Source of the DNA: Sulfodiicoccus acidiphilus
GTDB lineage: Archaea; Thermoproteota; Thermoprotei_A; Sulfolobales; Sulfolobaceae
Length of the DNA stretch: 64,000 nucleotides
Reading direction: 5' to 3'
Assembly: GCF_003967175.1 (NCBI RefSeq)
Contig: NZ_AP018553.1
Location: 1,599,982-1,663,981, forward strand
The position numbers and the translations under genes are program-made. Of this stretch, positions 25,754 to 34,733 are shown piece by piece. Below the pieces are notes generated by a model, which saw only the letters and a program-made list of their open reading frames with translations, made no database searches and was not told where the DNA came from. The first letter of the stretch is position 1. Every line of letters begins with the position of its first letter.

Positions 25754-26713
25754 ATGCCTAATTGCCCCTACTGTAAGTCTGAAGTCCCATACAACACGTC
25801 GTATTGTCCCAAGTGCAACAACTCGTTGGTCGGTTTTTGGGCCTGTCCATACTGTGGGACGTTCAATCCTCCTGGAACTTCCTACTGTGTTAGCTGCGGG
25901 AGAAAGCTGCAGACGCAGCAAGTTCCATCCACCGATCAGCCTAACTACTCCCTCCCCTACAGTCCTCCAACTTACACCCCACCCCGTAGGAGCGCAGCCA
26001 AGGTCGTTGGAATAGTCCTGGGAGTCGTACTGGTCTTGGCCATGATCGGTGGGGTCCTCTTCTACGTCGACGTAGTCCTCAACGCCCCCCACACCGTCCA
26101 GGTCCACACTTCGACGGTTCCCCCACCCACCTCTGGCAACGGGCAGCCGAGTAGCGTCTCAGTGGACTCCCTGGTGCACTCAACTTACTTCCTGACACCG
26201 GAGGCGAGTTTGAGTGAAGTCGACGGACTCTTGGCTGTCCAGTCATCCGCCAGCGTACAGGGAGTAGTGTTTCCGGTCAGGCCCTCTGGAAACGAGCTCA
26301 CTGTAACTCTCGTGGCTTACGTAGATAACTCCACACTCCCGATCGCCTACAACCCTGGAATATCGCTTTTGACAGGTGACGTTTCCGCCTATAACACCCT
26401 CGACCCCCAGGGGAGCGTGTGGATCACGATGTGGGGACAAGGAGGCGGGGCTAACGCGAGGGTCTTCGTTAACGGGAACTCGAACCCGTTGGTCCAGGAG
26501 TGGTCGGCAGGAGGAGGGGAATTCACCTTCCAATTCGTCAACGACAACGGGTACGTGGAACTCGCCCAGGTGGTGGTGAACGGGGCGGCCTACTCGCCCC
26601 ACCTGGACACGGGAATTCCGTGGGCCTCGGTCGACGGCGTGGGGATTGTCGCTGACAACGGGGTGCTGCTGGTTCAGAGCCTCGTCGTGAACGGCCAGGT
26701 GTTGGTGAGTTGA
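25754..26713 (+). CDS. Double zinc-ribbon, single-pass membrane protein
   Basis: Start ATG 25754 is preferred over 25730 because the TATA-like element fits a leaderless transcript. The protein has about 319 residues. Residues 1-55 contain two zinc ribbons: CPYCKSEVPYNTSYCPKC and CPYCGTFNPPGTSYCVSC. A Pro-rich linker follows, then one transmembrane helix (VVGIVLGVVLVLAMIGGVLF). The external part, about 200 residues, is beta-rich and includes GGGEFTFQFVNDNGYVELAQ. The zinc ribbons face the cytoplasm and the beta domain faces outward. Such proteins are common in Sulfolobales but uncharacterised. Confidence 0.8.
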   Translation: MPNCPYCKSEVPYNTSYCPKCNNSLVGFWACPYCGTFNPPGTSYCVSCGRKLQTQQVPSTDQPNYSLPYSPPTYTPPRRSAAKVVGIVLGVVLVLAMIGGVLFYVDVVLNAPHTVQVHTSTVPPPTSGNGQPSSVSVDSLVHSTYFLTPEASLSEVDGLLAVQSSASVQGVVFPVRPSGNELTVTLVAYVDNSTLPIAYNPGISLLTGDVSAYNTLDPQGSVWITMWGQGGGANARVFVNGNSNPLVQEWSAGGGEFTFQFVNDNGYVELAQVVVNGAAYSPHLDTGIPWASVDGVGIVADNGVLLVQSLVVNGQVLVS

Positions 26714-26755
26714 AGAAACGACGAGAATGGACAGGTTAAATGGCTGAAGGGTGGG

Positions 26756-26769
26756 TGTGAGATCTCACA
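26756..26769. repeat. Perfect 14-bp palindrome after the zinc-ribbon gene
   Basis: TGTGAGATCTCACA is a perfect palindrome. It lies 43 bases after the zinc-ribbon stop, between convergent genes, and could act as a terminator hairpin or a protein site. Confidence 0.5.
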
Positions 26770-26909
26770 GCGTCGCGGGTTCGAGTTACCCGTTCGTTTA
26801 ACGCGTTGACCTGGAAGTTTGGAGGGACTTCTGCCTCCAGGCGACGGGATTCCTCTCCACTAGCCGAGGTTCCGTATACCAGGTGGGAGAGACCCTCAGA
26901 GAGGCCGAA

Positions 26910-27602
26910 TCAGGTGTTCGAAGTAGCTCTCCAAGTCGGCACTAGGACCTCTATGGGGATGGATCTTCCAGCCACTTTTCCCCATCCATACCTCTTGCAG
27001 ACGTCGGCTACCTTCGCGAGTCTGGGAACGGAGGATCCTAGACTCACAGGAGGAAGGGGATTCATCTTTTTCCTTCCGGACATGAGGCGGTAGTAGTCCG
27101 GGAAGCGGGCAACTAGCATCTTCTCCTCCTTTGCGACTCTCCTGTCGTAGATGAAGTAGCTCAGTACCGGCACTATTAACGCTAGGAGTGAGTTAGAGAG
27201 CATCGTCAGCCTGACGACGGCCAGAAGAGCTCCTCCGTAGCTGGGGTGCCTGGCGTACCTGTAAGGTCCCCAATTCACTAAACGGTGTTCCTCTTGCACT
27301 TCAAGTACGGGCGAAAAGAACCTCCCGAGGGTGATCACCGCCCACAACCTGAGGCCGTAACCGATCGCCACAAAGGTCACTCCCGCCTCCGGAGGAAAGT
27401 GGAACTCCCCGACTCCACTGTAGAGGCTAAAGTAGGCCACGAAGAAGAGGAGGAAGAACTGGCCGAAGAGGGTGGCGGAGAACAGGGAGAACTCCCCCCA
27501 GTTCCTCCTCCCTCTGCTCCTCCTCAGGGCAGGTATGACGTAACCCGTCAACAACTCCACCGCGAACACAGACCAAGCCGCGTCGTACAGTAGGGCTAGC
27601 AC
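26910..27602 (-). CDS. Isoprenylcysteine carboxyl methyltransferase-like membrane protein
   Basis: The protein has 230 residues, with four or five membrane helices. The ICMT/PEMT hallmark GPYRYARHPSYGGALL lies near residue 132, followed by the loop ARFPDYYRLMSGRKKM, in the place where family members bind S-adenosylmethionine and lipid substrate. Archaeal members probably methylate lipids or isoprenoid-linked groups. The last 45 residues after KKMNPL are not typical of the family and could be translation past a lost stop. It converges with the zinc-ribbon gene on the opposite strand. Confidence 0.75.
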   Translation of the reverse strand: MLALLYDAAWSVFAVELLTGYVIPALRRSRGRRNWGEFSLFSATLFGQFFLLFFVAYFSLYSGVGEFHFPPEAGVTFVAIGYGLRLWAVITLGRFFSPVLEVQEEHRLVNWGPYRYARHPSYGGALLAVVRLTMLSNSLLALIVPVLSYFIYDRRVAKEEKMLVARFPDYYRLMSGRKKMNPLPPVSLGSSVPRLAKVADVCKRYGWGKVAGRSIPIEVLVPTWRATSNT

Positions 27603-28037
27603 GGGAGACGTTAAGGTGGCGGCTTATTAAGGGGTGATGGGAGTTCAAACATCGAACCGAGGTTCCACTGAACTAACACCTCTCGGAATTTGAGTAGGAC
27701 TCCTTCAGACTCGTCCTAATGTTCACTGAAGTCCGGCCCACCTGTGGTGATCCTAACTCCCAAGCGTACTTCGCTCCAGGTAGGACCCCTCGGATTCGTA
27801 CGACGCATAGCTAGCTTAGGTCGCCACCAAGGCCGTCGTGGAAGTTCCTTCCCGGACAGAAACGACTGTCGACCGATTTCGCTCGCCGTCTCAGGTCCAC
27901 CGCCGGTCCCCCAGCACATCCGGAGAGTCTCTGTGACTTCCTCCGCGACTCGGCCGAGGAACTCCTCGCGTTCGATTGCCATCTTTCTCAGTAGGTCGCG
28001 GAGGGTCACCCTGGACGAAGAACGTAGCCTGAAAAAC
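27603..28037. other. Gene-free stretch between ICMT-like and GNAT genes
   Basis: A minus-strand frame (27716-28009) starts with the helix-like segment LRDLLRKMAIEREEFLGRVA and then loses protein-like character; it may be a truncated relic. Nothing else is recognisable. Confidence 0.4.
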
Positions 28038-28775
28038 TCATTGACGAAGGAACCACCACCTCCTCCTCAACACCTCGAAACCTACGTCCTCGTAGGCCCT
28101 CACCGCCGGCTCGTTGTCTTCCCTCACGTGGAGGAGGGTGGTGGCCCCATTCCTCGAGGCGTGGGCTGCCACAGCCGACGTCACGGCCTTGGCGTGGCCC
28201 CTACCCCTGAAGCTGGGCAGGGTGAACACCCCTCCCACCACCCAGACCTCTGGTAGGGTCACATAGGCCTCCGCAACCGAAACCAGTTCCTTTCCTTCGA
28301 AGGAACCGTACACCACCCTCCGTTCGAGGTACCGGGAGGTCCTCTCGACGTTGTCCCCCCTTCTCCAAACGGATCTGATGAAGGAGAAGTAGGCGGGAGC
28401 GTCGGCCGGAGTGAGCCTCCTGGCGTCTCCCACCACGCGCGGCGACCTGCACGTCATGTCGAGGAACGGGACCCTCCCGAGTCCTACCTTGTGCTCGAGC
28501 TCGTCCAGTCTGGAAGTGTTGAAGGTCTGTAGAGTGTCGAAGTACCCGCTTACTAGCTCCACTCCGTCCCCGTAAAGCAGGAGGTCTCTCCTCCTCATTC
28601 CCCTGTACTCCTGCAGGATCGAACTGCCCTGCAGGGTCAGTCCAGACGCTACCCCCTCCTCTTCGTCCACCAAGTCGTTGAAGAGGTAGACGTAGGTGAG
28701 GGGGTCCCGCCTGTAGAGGCTCCTCACTAGCTCCCTCACGTCCTCTGGTAACGCGTCCATCCTCTGGAAGTACAC
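28038..28775 (-). CDS. GNAT-family N-acetyltransferase
   Basis: The protein has 245 residues. The C-terminal half is a GNAT domain: WVVGGVFTLPSFRGRGHAKA (beta4 and the acetyl-CoA loop R-G-R-G-H-A, near 175) and the strand LLHVREDNEPAVRAYEDVGF near 218, the usual last strand and helix of GNAT enzymes. The N-terminal half is a divergent, GNAT-like domain. It would transfer an acetyl group from acetyl-CoA to an unknown amine. It stands alone on the minus strand; no regulatory features are evident. Confidence 0.85.
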   Translation of the reverse strand: MYFQRMDALPEDVRELVRSLYRRDPLTYVYLFNDLVDEEEGVASGLTLQGSSILQEYRGMRRRDLLLYGDGVELVSGYFDTLQTFNTSRLDELEHKVGLGRVPFLDMTCRSPRVVGDARRLTPADAPAYFSFIRSVWRRGDNVERTSRYLERRVVYGSFEGKELVSVAEAYVTLPEVWVVGGVFTLPSFRGRGHAKAVTSAVAAHASRNGATTLLHVREDNEPAVRAYEDVGFEVLRRRWWFLRQ

Positions 28776-28928
28776 GAGGAGCGTTGAGGAAGTTCAGCCT
28801 ATTAAGCGTTCCTCGCCCATCTGTCCTGGGAGGTCAGGACAGGCAAACCAACTCAAGGGTGCCAACGAGTGGAACGGACCAGAGCCGGGGTCTCCCTTCG
28901 GTTCGCCGACATCTAACCATTGCGGAGG

Positions 28929-29843
28929 TCACAGAGGTGGATCCACTACTAACGCACCGGTCCCATAGTAGACCATGATTCTCCTCTTCAAGGAGGCCGC
29001 GAACTTCTTGGCTTCCTCCAGGGCCCTGTTCTCGTCATCGTAGACCCCCAGGGATTCTAGTGTTTCGGGGTTTACTACGGTGTACTCCCGCAGGACTTTC
29101 GTCAACACGTGAGGGACCTCGTACCCAGACGCCGTTCCCGTCTTAGGCGACACTATCCTCCTCTCCCTCAAGGCCTTGAGCACCTCTTCCGACACTTCCT
29201 TCCCCTCTAGGAGATCCTTCAGGGGCCTCGCCACGTCTTCCCTCAATGTCACCGGTACCCTAGGCAGGAACACCAGGTGGTCGAAGCTCTCGTGAAGGTA
29301 GTAGACGTCGACGTCGTAGAGCATGCCGAGCAAAGTGAGGTAAGCCCCCTCCGGCTTCAGGCCTGGTGAGGCGTGGAGGTAAACTCTGTCTCCAGCGGCG
29401 AGGGACTCGCTTATAGAAACGGCGACCTCGTTCGTCAGTTCCTCCATTCCACGCTCGAACTCACCTTGTCCTATCGACCTGATCGTCTTAGTTTCCACTG
29501 GTATTCCCCTCCCCTCCAACACCCGTTTGACCGCCTCTCCCGCCAGCGTGCCAGTGGGCGTGTTGGTGGCCACGAGGACCACCCGATCGCATCCAACCTC
29601 TTTCTGGGCCTTGAAGAGCCCGTTGAGCTCAGCTGACCTCCTCTCTGGGTCCCCGTTCAGGAAGTCCACCAACTTCCCTAGGAGGAAATCGTGATTTCGT
29701 CTCACCGTTTCTTGGAGCGGCGAGTCGAGTGGGATCCTAGATAAGTCCTGGTTTATCCCCAGGCCATTCATTAACTCCTGTTCCGTCCTGTAGAAGTGAC
29801 CGAGGGAGGAAGTACCCACCAACGAGATGTGAACCTTCCCCAT
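28929..29843 (-). CDS. CARF-domain protein, APE2256 / Crn1-like family
   Basis: Start ATG 29843 gives MGKVHISLVGTSSLGHF (304 residues) and is placed 26 bases after the TATA-like AATATTAAG; an upstream ATG at 29864 is less likely. The CARF features are the glycine-rich GTSSLG at residues 10-15, the conserved block RRSAELNGLFKAQ near 75, and HASPGLKPEGAYLTLLGML near 153. This family includes ring nucleases that cleave cyclic tetra-adenylate (Crn1) as well as sensors. The C-terminal part, from about residue 220, is helical and winged-helix-like. It is downstream on the same strand of a HerA-NurA pair. Whether it degrades or only senses a ligand is not visible here. Confidence 0.85.
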   Translation of the reverse strand: MGKVHISLVGTSSLGHFYRTEQELMNGLGINQDLSRIPLDSPLQETVRRNHDFLLGKLVDFLNGDPERRSAELNGLFKAQKEVGCDRVVLVATNTPTGTLAGEAVKRVLEGRGIPVETKTIRSIGQGEFERGMEELTNEVAVSISESLAAGDRVYLHASPGLKPEGAYLTLLGMLYDVDVYYLHESFDHLVFLPRVPVTLREDVARPLKDLLEGKEVSEEVLKALRERRIVSPKTGTASGYEVPHVLTKVLREYTVVNPETLESLGVYDDENRALEEAKKFAASLKRRIMVYYGTGALVVDPPL

Positions 29844-29998
29844 GGCGAACTGTTCAGGGGTCATCTTAATATTCGTTTCTATTCGCCAGATCTCCTCGGG
29901 ACAGCCTCTGGAAGTCCACTTCTAACTCCCTTCCGACGTATCCGTTCCCACGAACCCCGATTAGGGTGGAAAGTTCCATTGTCCTAGATCGAGTACCG

Positions 29999-31585
29999 CT
30001 ACGAGTTTGTCTCACTTTCCTCCTGGAACTTGAGGGCCCTGAAGGCAACGTCGTGCACTCCGACGGCGAAGGACCTCAACACTCCCAAGCCAGGCGGAGC
30101 TACCCTCAGTAGCCCCGAGTACTCCTCCATCTCAACCCTCTTCAGCGCGTCCTGATCCGCCCTCAGTGCGATCTTCGTGTTGGTGAGGGTGAGCACGATG
30201 TCGTTGAGGTCGGTGGGCCTGTGGGTGGCCAACACAGTCCCTATTCCCCTCACCCTACCCAATCTCATCAACCTGTTTATCATCCTCTCCATGGACTCCT
30301 TCCCCTCCTCCCTCCTGCCCTGTGGGAAGAACTCGTGGGCCTCGTCGAACACCAGCAGCATGGGGGTCTCCTTTCCCTCCTCCCTGTACCTCCTGTCCGC
30401 CATCTGGAAGAGCCTGGTGGCGACCACGAAGGCCGCCAGCACAGCTGACTGAACCCCTTCCTCTGCGGCCCAGCGCAGGTCGACCACCGTCACCCCAAAG
30501 CCCAGCTCCTCGTAGTCTGGCTCCCCGAGGTAGTTCCCACCCAACTTGACGTCCACGAGGCCAGTGTTCCTGAGCGCGTAGACCGACCTGGTTATGTTGT
30601 CGACGGTTTGTTGGTGCACCTTGAACTTGCTCAGGGACCTGGAACAGGTCTCCCAACTCTCTAGGTCTCCTCTACACTCCCTGGCCGCCTGCTTGAAGAA
30701 GTATGCGCCCTGAGCGCTGAAGAAGGGGGAGACGTCAGCTAGGAGCCCGTAACTCTCCCCGGACCTCACGCCGAACGGCCTGAGCCTGAAGGTCCTACTG
30801 CCGTCGGATAGGACGAATTCCGGCCCATCGTTCACCTCTATCGCCCGGAACCTCTCCAGGCCGCTCCTCCTCAGGAAGGTGTTCATGAAATCCGTGGGCC
30901 TTTCGTACCGGCCCGCTACTGGGACCAGCACCCTTCCTCCCGACGCGACAGCGGTGGAAACGTAGTCTCCTTGGACGTCGAACACCACCACTGGCCTCTC
31001 CGAGCCCGACACCAGCACCCTGAGGAGGTTAGTCTTCCCCGCACCGGTCGTGCCCACCACGAGGACGTGGTGCCTCAGGACTTCCCAGGTGAGCCTGAGG
31101 TCGACTCCCGACTCCCTGTGTCCCTCTGCCACGACACCGATCTTCACCCCGTCCACCGGAACTCCGAGCATCTTCCTCAGGAACTCCCTTCCTGGAAGGA
31201 AGACTGGGCTCTGTGGGTCTACGGGAGAGGTGGGTGGGACGACCTCACCTTGGACGTCCTCCGAGAGGAGCTCCAGCTCCAAGGCGAGGGGCGTGGTTAT
31301 GGCTGAGAGGTCCTCGGCCGGGGAGATGGCCGGCACCCTAGACACGGCGAGTATGTCAGCCCTCTCCACCGCCCTCACCCTGCCCAGGATCAGCGTCCCC
31401 GCCACTACCGGCGCCACCCCTAGGTAAGTTCCCACCCCCAACCTACGTCCTAAGTAGACCTGGAATGGAACCTCCACCCTTATCTCGGCCCTCTCCATGC
31501 CGTGCGATATGGGGACGACCCTGGAGGCCAGTCCGATCACCTCCCCCTCCTTGGAGGCCCTCTCCTTGGCCTCCCTGAACATCAT
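29999..31585 (-). CDS. HerA-like hexameric DNA translocase ATPase
   Basis: The protein has about 528 residues. The N-terminal 130 residues form the HerA beta-barrel domain. Walker A VLVVGTTGAGKTNL lies near residue 178, Walker B LLVFDEAHEFFPQG near 410, and the arginine-finger/sensor region TVLATHRPTDLNDIVLTLTN near 450. Start ATG 31585 overlaps the NurA stop as ATGA, which decides it against a GTG or other start upstream. HerA normally works with NurA in DNA end resection; this pair is flanked by two CARF genes, so it may be a defence-dedicated copy rather than the recombination one. Confirming that would need a check for a second HerA-NurA pair in the genome. Confidence 0.9.
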   Translation of the reverse strand: MMFREAKERASKEGEVIGLASRVVPISHGMERAEIRVEVPFQVYLGRRLGVGTYLGVAPVVAGTLILGRVRAVERADILAVSRVPAISPAEDLSAITTPLALELELLSEDVQGEVVPPTSPVDPQSPVFLPGREFLRKMLGVPVDGVKIGVVAEGHRESGVDLRLTWEVLRHHVLVVGTTGAGKTNLLRVLVSGSERPVVVFDVQGDYVSTAVASGGRVLVPVAGRYERPTDFMNTFLRRSGLERFRAIEVNDGPEFVLSDGSRTFRLRPFGVRSGESYGLLADVSPFFSAQGAYFFKQAARECRGDLESWETCSRSLSKFKVHQQTVDNITRSVYALRNTGLVDVKLGGNYLGEPDYEELGFGVTVVDLRWAAEEGVQSAVLAAFVVATRLFQMADRRYREEGKETPMLLVFDEAHEFFPQGRREEGKESMERMINRLMRLGRVRGIGTVLATHRPTDLNDIVLTLTNTKIALRADQDALKRVEMEEYSGLLRVAPPGLGVLRSFAVGVHDVAFRALKFQEESETNS

Positions 31586-32649
31586 TGAGAGAGCTCCTTC
31601 AGTGCCTCCTGGTACCAGTTCCAAGACTCGTAGCTCACCCCCACTAATTGATGGGCGTAGAGGAAAGCCTGAACGAAAGAGGCGGAGCCTAGCCTCCTAG
31701 ATAACCTGTCAGCCACCTCTATGAACGTCGGAATTCCCCTGAAGGAGGAGTGGAGGAGCGCCGTCCTCACCCCGGGACAGAGGAGGTCAGGGTTGGACGA
31801 CTCAACCCTGAAGGCAGAGTCCCTCACCCTCACGTATGTCATGTACCTGGAGACCTCCTCTTCACCTACCTTGACGTCCTCCTTGAGGACCGGGGAGACG
31901 TAAATCGCCTTCCCCCTCCCTAGGTCCAGGGTCAGCACCTCGTCCGAGGAGTCGGAACCGAGGGCCCGGGCCAACTTCCTGCTGAACTCCAACCTCTTCA
32001 CGATCCCCACTAAGTCTGGAAGCCTAGGTAGCCTCTCCTTCAGGAGTTGCTGGAAAGCGGCCTCGTACTTCGGGCCCATAGTGCTGGGGAACGGCCCCGG
32101 CACCACGGGCCCGTCCACGAATGTGATTCTATTCGAGGAGGTCACCGCGTAGTTCTCTAGGGAGATCCTGAGCTCGTCTAGGACGTTGTCCTCCTTGTAG
32201 TCCTGATCGTACAACTCGCCCGCTGGGCTCCTCAGCCGAACCAACTCGGAAAGCGTGGGATCCGAGGAGACTGCGGAGGCCACCTCCCTAGAGGCCTTGA
32301 GTCCCACGAAGGGGAACCTGGCCGGCGGGATCGTGAAGTGGTTCCCACCGTCGTTGGCGTATAGGGAGGCGACGAGGATCCTCGCCCCCCTCACGCTCAA
32401 CGTCCTGGAAGAGCTGTCCAGGTACGCGAACTCATCTAGGGGACCGCATTTCCCGAGCTCTCCCAGGAGGGTAACGGGGCCAGCCACCTCTCTCAGGCCG
32501 GGCTCCCCAGGCCCCAAGTAGGGTTTCTCCCTAGCTACTTGGGAGAGGAGCTCCATCAGCCTCCTGAAGACGTTGTGGGAGTCAAGGAATTGGAGGCGAA
32601 TCTCCAGGCTGGGGACCTTCGCTTCCCCCGAGGCACCCCCGCCCACCAT
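31582..32649 (-). CDS. NurA-domain nuclease
   Basis: The protein has 355 residues. The NurA motif I FAYLDSSSRTLSVRGARILV lies near residue 75, with the metal-binding Asp. TFVDGPVVPGPFPS near 172 is the second acidic motif, and GVRTALLHSSFRGIPTFIEV and DRLSRRLG near 305-325 complete the family core. NurA is a manganese-dependent 5'-3' exonuclease and single-strand endonuclease. Its stop overlaps the HerA start (ATGA), so they are co-translated. It has its own leaderless-type promoter (CTTTATTA at 32672-32679). Confidence 0.88.
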   Translation of the reverse strand: MVGGGASGEAKVPSLEIRLQFLDSHNVFRRLMELLSQVAREKPYLGPGEPGLREVAGPVTLLGELGKCGPLDEFAYLDSSSRTLSVRGARILVASLYANDGGNHFTIPPARFPFVGLKASREVASAVSSDPTLSELVRLRSPAGELYDQDYKEDNVLDELRISLENYAVTSSNRITFVDGPVVPGPFPSTMGPKYEAAFQQLLKERLPRLPDLVGIVKRLEFSRKLARALGSDSSDEVLTLDLGRGKAIYVSPVLKEDVKVGEEEVSRYMTYVRVRDSAFRVESSNPDLLCPGVRTALLHSSFRGIPTFIEVADRLSRRLGSASFVQAFLYAHQLVGVSYESWNWYQEALKELSQ

Positions 32650-32771
32650 AAAGAAAAGAACAGAAGATTCCTAATAAAGATTACCACTCCTCACCTCAGG
32701 ACGATCGGCCATATCCTACATAGGCCACCCTTAGGGCGGGCTCGCACGTCTCCGCCTGGGCGTCCGGGAGC

Positions 32772-33311
32772 TCAGTGGAGGAGTACTGTGACGGCCTGGG
32801 GGGAGAGGAGGGAACAGAGGGATGTGTCTTTGGAACAGCCCGCACTGAGGTCGAGGGAGTTTTCGTTCAGCTTCCTCGCCTCCTCCGTCACCCTGGCGTA
32901 CTCCTTGGTGCTGATTAAAGTGGTGAGCACGTGGGCACCCCTCTCCCTGGCCACAACCGCTGCCGCGACACTCATCACCTTCCTCCCCCCAGTGACGTCG
33001 ACGTAGTCGCCTGGGGAGACTAGCTTCAAGACAGCTCCCCTGAACTTAGCGTAGTCCTCGGGAGAGTCAACGTCGTTCAGGTCGAGGGGAACGTCCCGAA
33101 GAGGGGGACTCTCCTTCACGCAACACAAGAGGAGGGCCCTCAGGATCCTGAAGGCCCTCTCCACTTCCTCTCCCCTAGTCCTCACTACGTAGATCTCGTC
33201 TATCTTGACCGGTTGGTTCACCCCCAGGGAGGCATAGGTCCCCCTCCTCAGGTTTACGAGGCTCTCCACGAGGCCTCCAGGCGACGTGCCGAGAGTTGAA
33301 ATCAACTTCAC
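32772..33311 (-). CDS. CARF-domain protein (NE0113/Csx14-like)
   Basis: The protein has 179 residues. It starts KLISTLGTSPGGLVESLVNL, a CARF beta1/glycine-rich loop, and has YVDVTGGRKVMSVAAAVVAR near residue 102, the conserved DxTGGRK block of Csx14/Csm6-type CARF proteins. The rest resembles a short C-terminal helix, with no nuclease domain such as HEPN visible. A small CARF protein of this kind can be a ring nuclease or a ligand sensor. Its GTG start at 33311 lies 26 bases after a TATA-like element at 33332-33343. It is upstream of the NurA-HerA pair, 122 bases away, on the same strand. Confidence 0.8.
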   Translation of the reverse strand: MKLISTLGTSPGGLVESLVNLRRGTYASLGVNQPVKIDEIYVVRTRGEEVERAFRILRALLLCCVKESPPLRDVPLDLNDVDSPEDYAKFRGAVLKLVSPGDYVDVTGGRKVMSVAAAVVARERGAHVLTTLISTKEYARVTEEARKLNENSLDLSAGCSKDTSLCSLLSPQAVTVLLH

Positions 33312-33624
33312 GCGGTGACGGTTGGTTCTCCAGTAAAAAAGGTATCCCCTTCGCCGCTCTCTACTGGAGGGCGACGAACGCGTCGACTCTCACCACACCC
33401 TCCTTATAACCTAATTCGCTTCCACCAGCTCCACAATTCGCCTTCAAACAACGGCACTTAGGACTTCTGGGGACCACCTCGACCTGGACTTCCGTACCTC
33501 CCCGTCATAGTACAGGCGCTTACTTACGTCGTCCAGTCGCACTCATCGCTGCCAGTCACGGAGGTGTCACCGAAGGTCTTCCCCAGCGCAACAAACCTTT
33601 TATCTCCTCTTCCAATTCCCGCAC
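33312..33624. other. Divergent promoter region between CARF and Csa1 genes
   Basis: It contains two promoter-like elements: CCTTTTTTAC (33332-33343, minus-strand CARF gene) and AACCTTTTATC (33594-33603, plus-strand Csa1 gene). Nothing else is recognisable. Confidence 0.5.
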
Positions 33625-34533
33625 GTGTTCTTTACACCCGAGGACGTGGCCCTCTACGCCAAGAGGGTTAGGCAGACGCCCAGGCAAGTGGGAGAAGAGA
33701 TGAGGGGGTGGCGGTGGCCAGAACCACCTCTCCTCCCCCCTTCCGGCAGGACCCTCCCCGTCTCTGACGCTTCAGGGGCCCTCTGTCAAACCGGAAGGTA
33801 CGTCTACCTATCGTACGTCAAGTGGGTCAAAGCTCCGACTTCCCCGGAGGCAGCTAGGGGATCCCTAATACATGAGGCCTACGCCGAAAGCGTGGAGACC
33901 GTGAGGAAGCTCATCTACTCTGGTGAGGTGGTCGACGGTAACGCCCTGAGGTCGGCCATGCTTGACGAGTACTACGAGGCTGAGAGGAGGCTCTCCGAGT
34001 ACTCCTCCGTCCAGGACTTCCACAACGTAGTTAAGGCCATTTGGGACAGGGCTACGAGCGTCTTCGGCGCCTCTCTGGACAGGGCGAGGGAGAGGGCCAG
34101 GGGAAGGAGGGAGACCCTGGCCGCTGCCACCATCCCCTTCTTGGTCGAGTTCCCCATAGACGGGTCCCTGGTAGGTCTAAGCCCAAACTCGAGGGTGGAC
34201 GCGCTCATCCCCAACGTCCCCCTCGTGGTAGAGATGAAGACCGGAGCGAGGAGGAGGGCTCACGAGAGGGCCCTGGCGGGATACGCCCTAGCCTACGAGA
34301 GCCAGTACGAGGTGCCCGTGGACTTCGGCCTGCTGTGTTACGTCAGGGTGGAAGACAAGGTGAGCGACAGGTGTGAACTCCTGAAGATAGGTGAGGCCCT
34401 GAGGACTGAGTTCCTAGAGGAGAGGGATCGTAGGTTGCAAGTGTTGGAGGATGGGGTAGATCCGGGACTGCCAAAGTTCTGCGACAGGGAGTGTCCTTTC
34501 CTGAGTCACTGTGGTGGTAAGGTGGTTCAGTGA
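33625..34533 (+). CDS. csa1: Csa1 (Cas4-like exonuclease of type I-A CRISPR systems)
   Basis: The protein has 302 residues. The N-terminal MFFTPEDVALYAKRVRQTPR and the region EEMRGWRWPEPPLLPP are characteristic of Csa1. A cysteine near residue 53 (GALCQTGRYVYL) and the C-terminal block CDRECPFLSHCGG form the iron-sulphur cluster ligands. GSLIHEAYAES near 78 and RVDALIPNVPLVVEMKTGAR near 190 carry the RecB-like His, Asp, Glu and Lys. Csa1 helps trim and orient spacer precursors during adaptation. It is not next to cas1/cas2 here; the adaptation genes of this window are 28 kb away with their own Cas4. GTG start at 33625 fits a leaderless transcript. Confidence 0.85.
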   Translation: MFFTPEDVALYAKRVRQTPRQVGEEMRGWRWPEPPLLPPSGRTLPVSDASGALCQTGRYVYLSYVKWVKAPTSPEAARGSLIHEAYAESVETVRKLIYSGEVVDGNALRSAMLDEYYEAERRLSEYSSVQDFHNVVKAIWDRATSVFGASLDRARERARGRRETLAAATIPFLVEFPIDGSLVGLSPNSRVDALIPNVPLVVEMKTGARRRAHERALAGYALAYESQYEVPVDFGLLCYVRVEDKVSDRCELLKIGEALRTEFLEERDRRLQVLEDGVDPGLPKFCDRECPFLSHCGGKVVQ

Positions 34534-34733
34534 GGTCTAGGGCCGATCCTTCAACTCCGCGCGTAGGACTATACGTGGTAACTAAACAGGTCCAAACTTA
34601 GCGTTTAGAACCCGTGCTAGGACACCCGTTCCATTATCTCCACTCAGGCCGAGCGACTTCACAATTGTTGCAGGTCAAGTAGTTGTCTAACATATGGAAA
34701 AGAACTTAAGTCACCCCTACGTAAGTTACACTC

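Noticed and set aside
26710-26800. tRNA-like segment with GGGTTCGAGTTACCC and a pairable end
   Set aside because: The T-arm would have a four-base stem and an overlong loop, the D-arm is absent and the first base is A. The central palindrome explains the hairpin better.
27716-28009. Minus-strand 97-codon frame with a helix-like N-terminus
   Set aside because: Only the first 30 residues look protein-like; the remainder looks random. Possible relic, not a gene.
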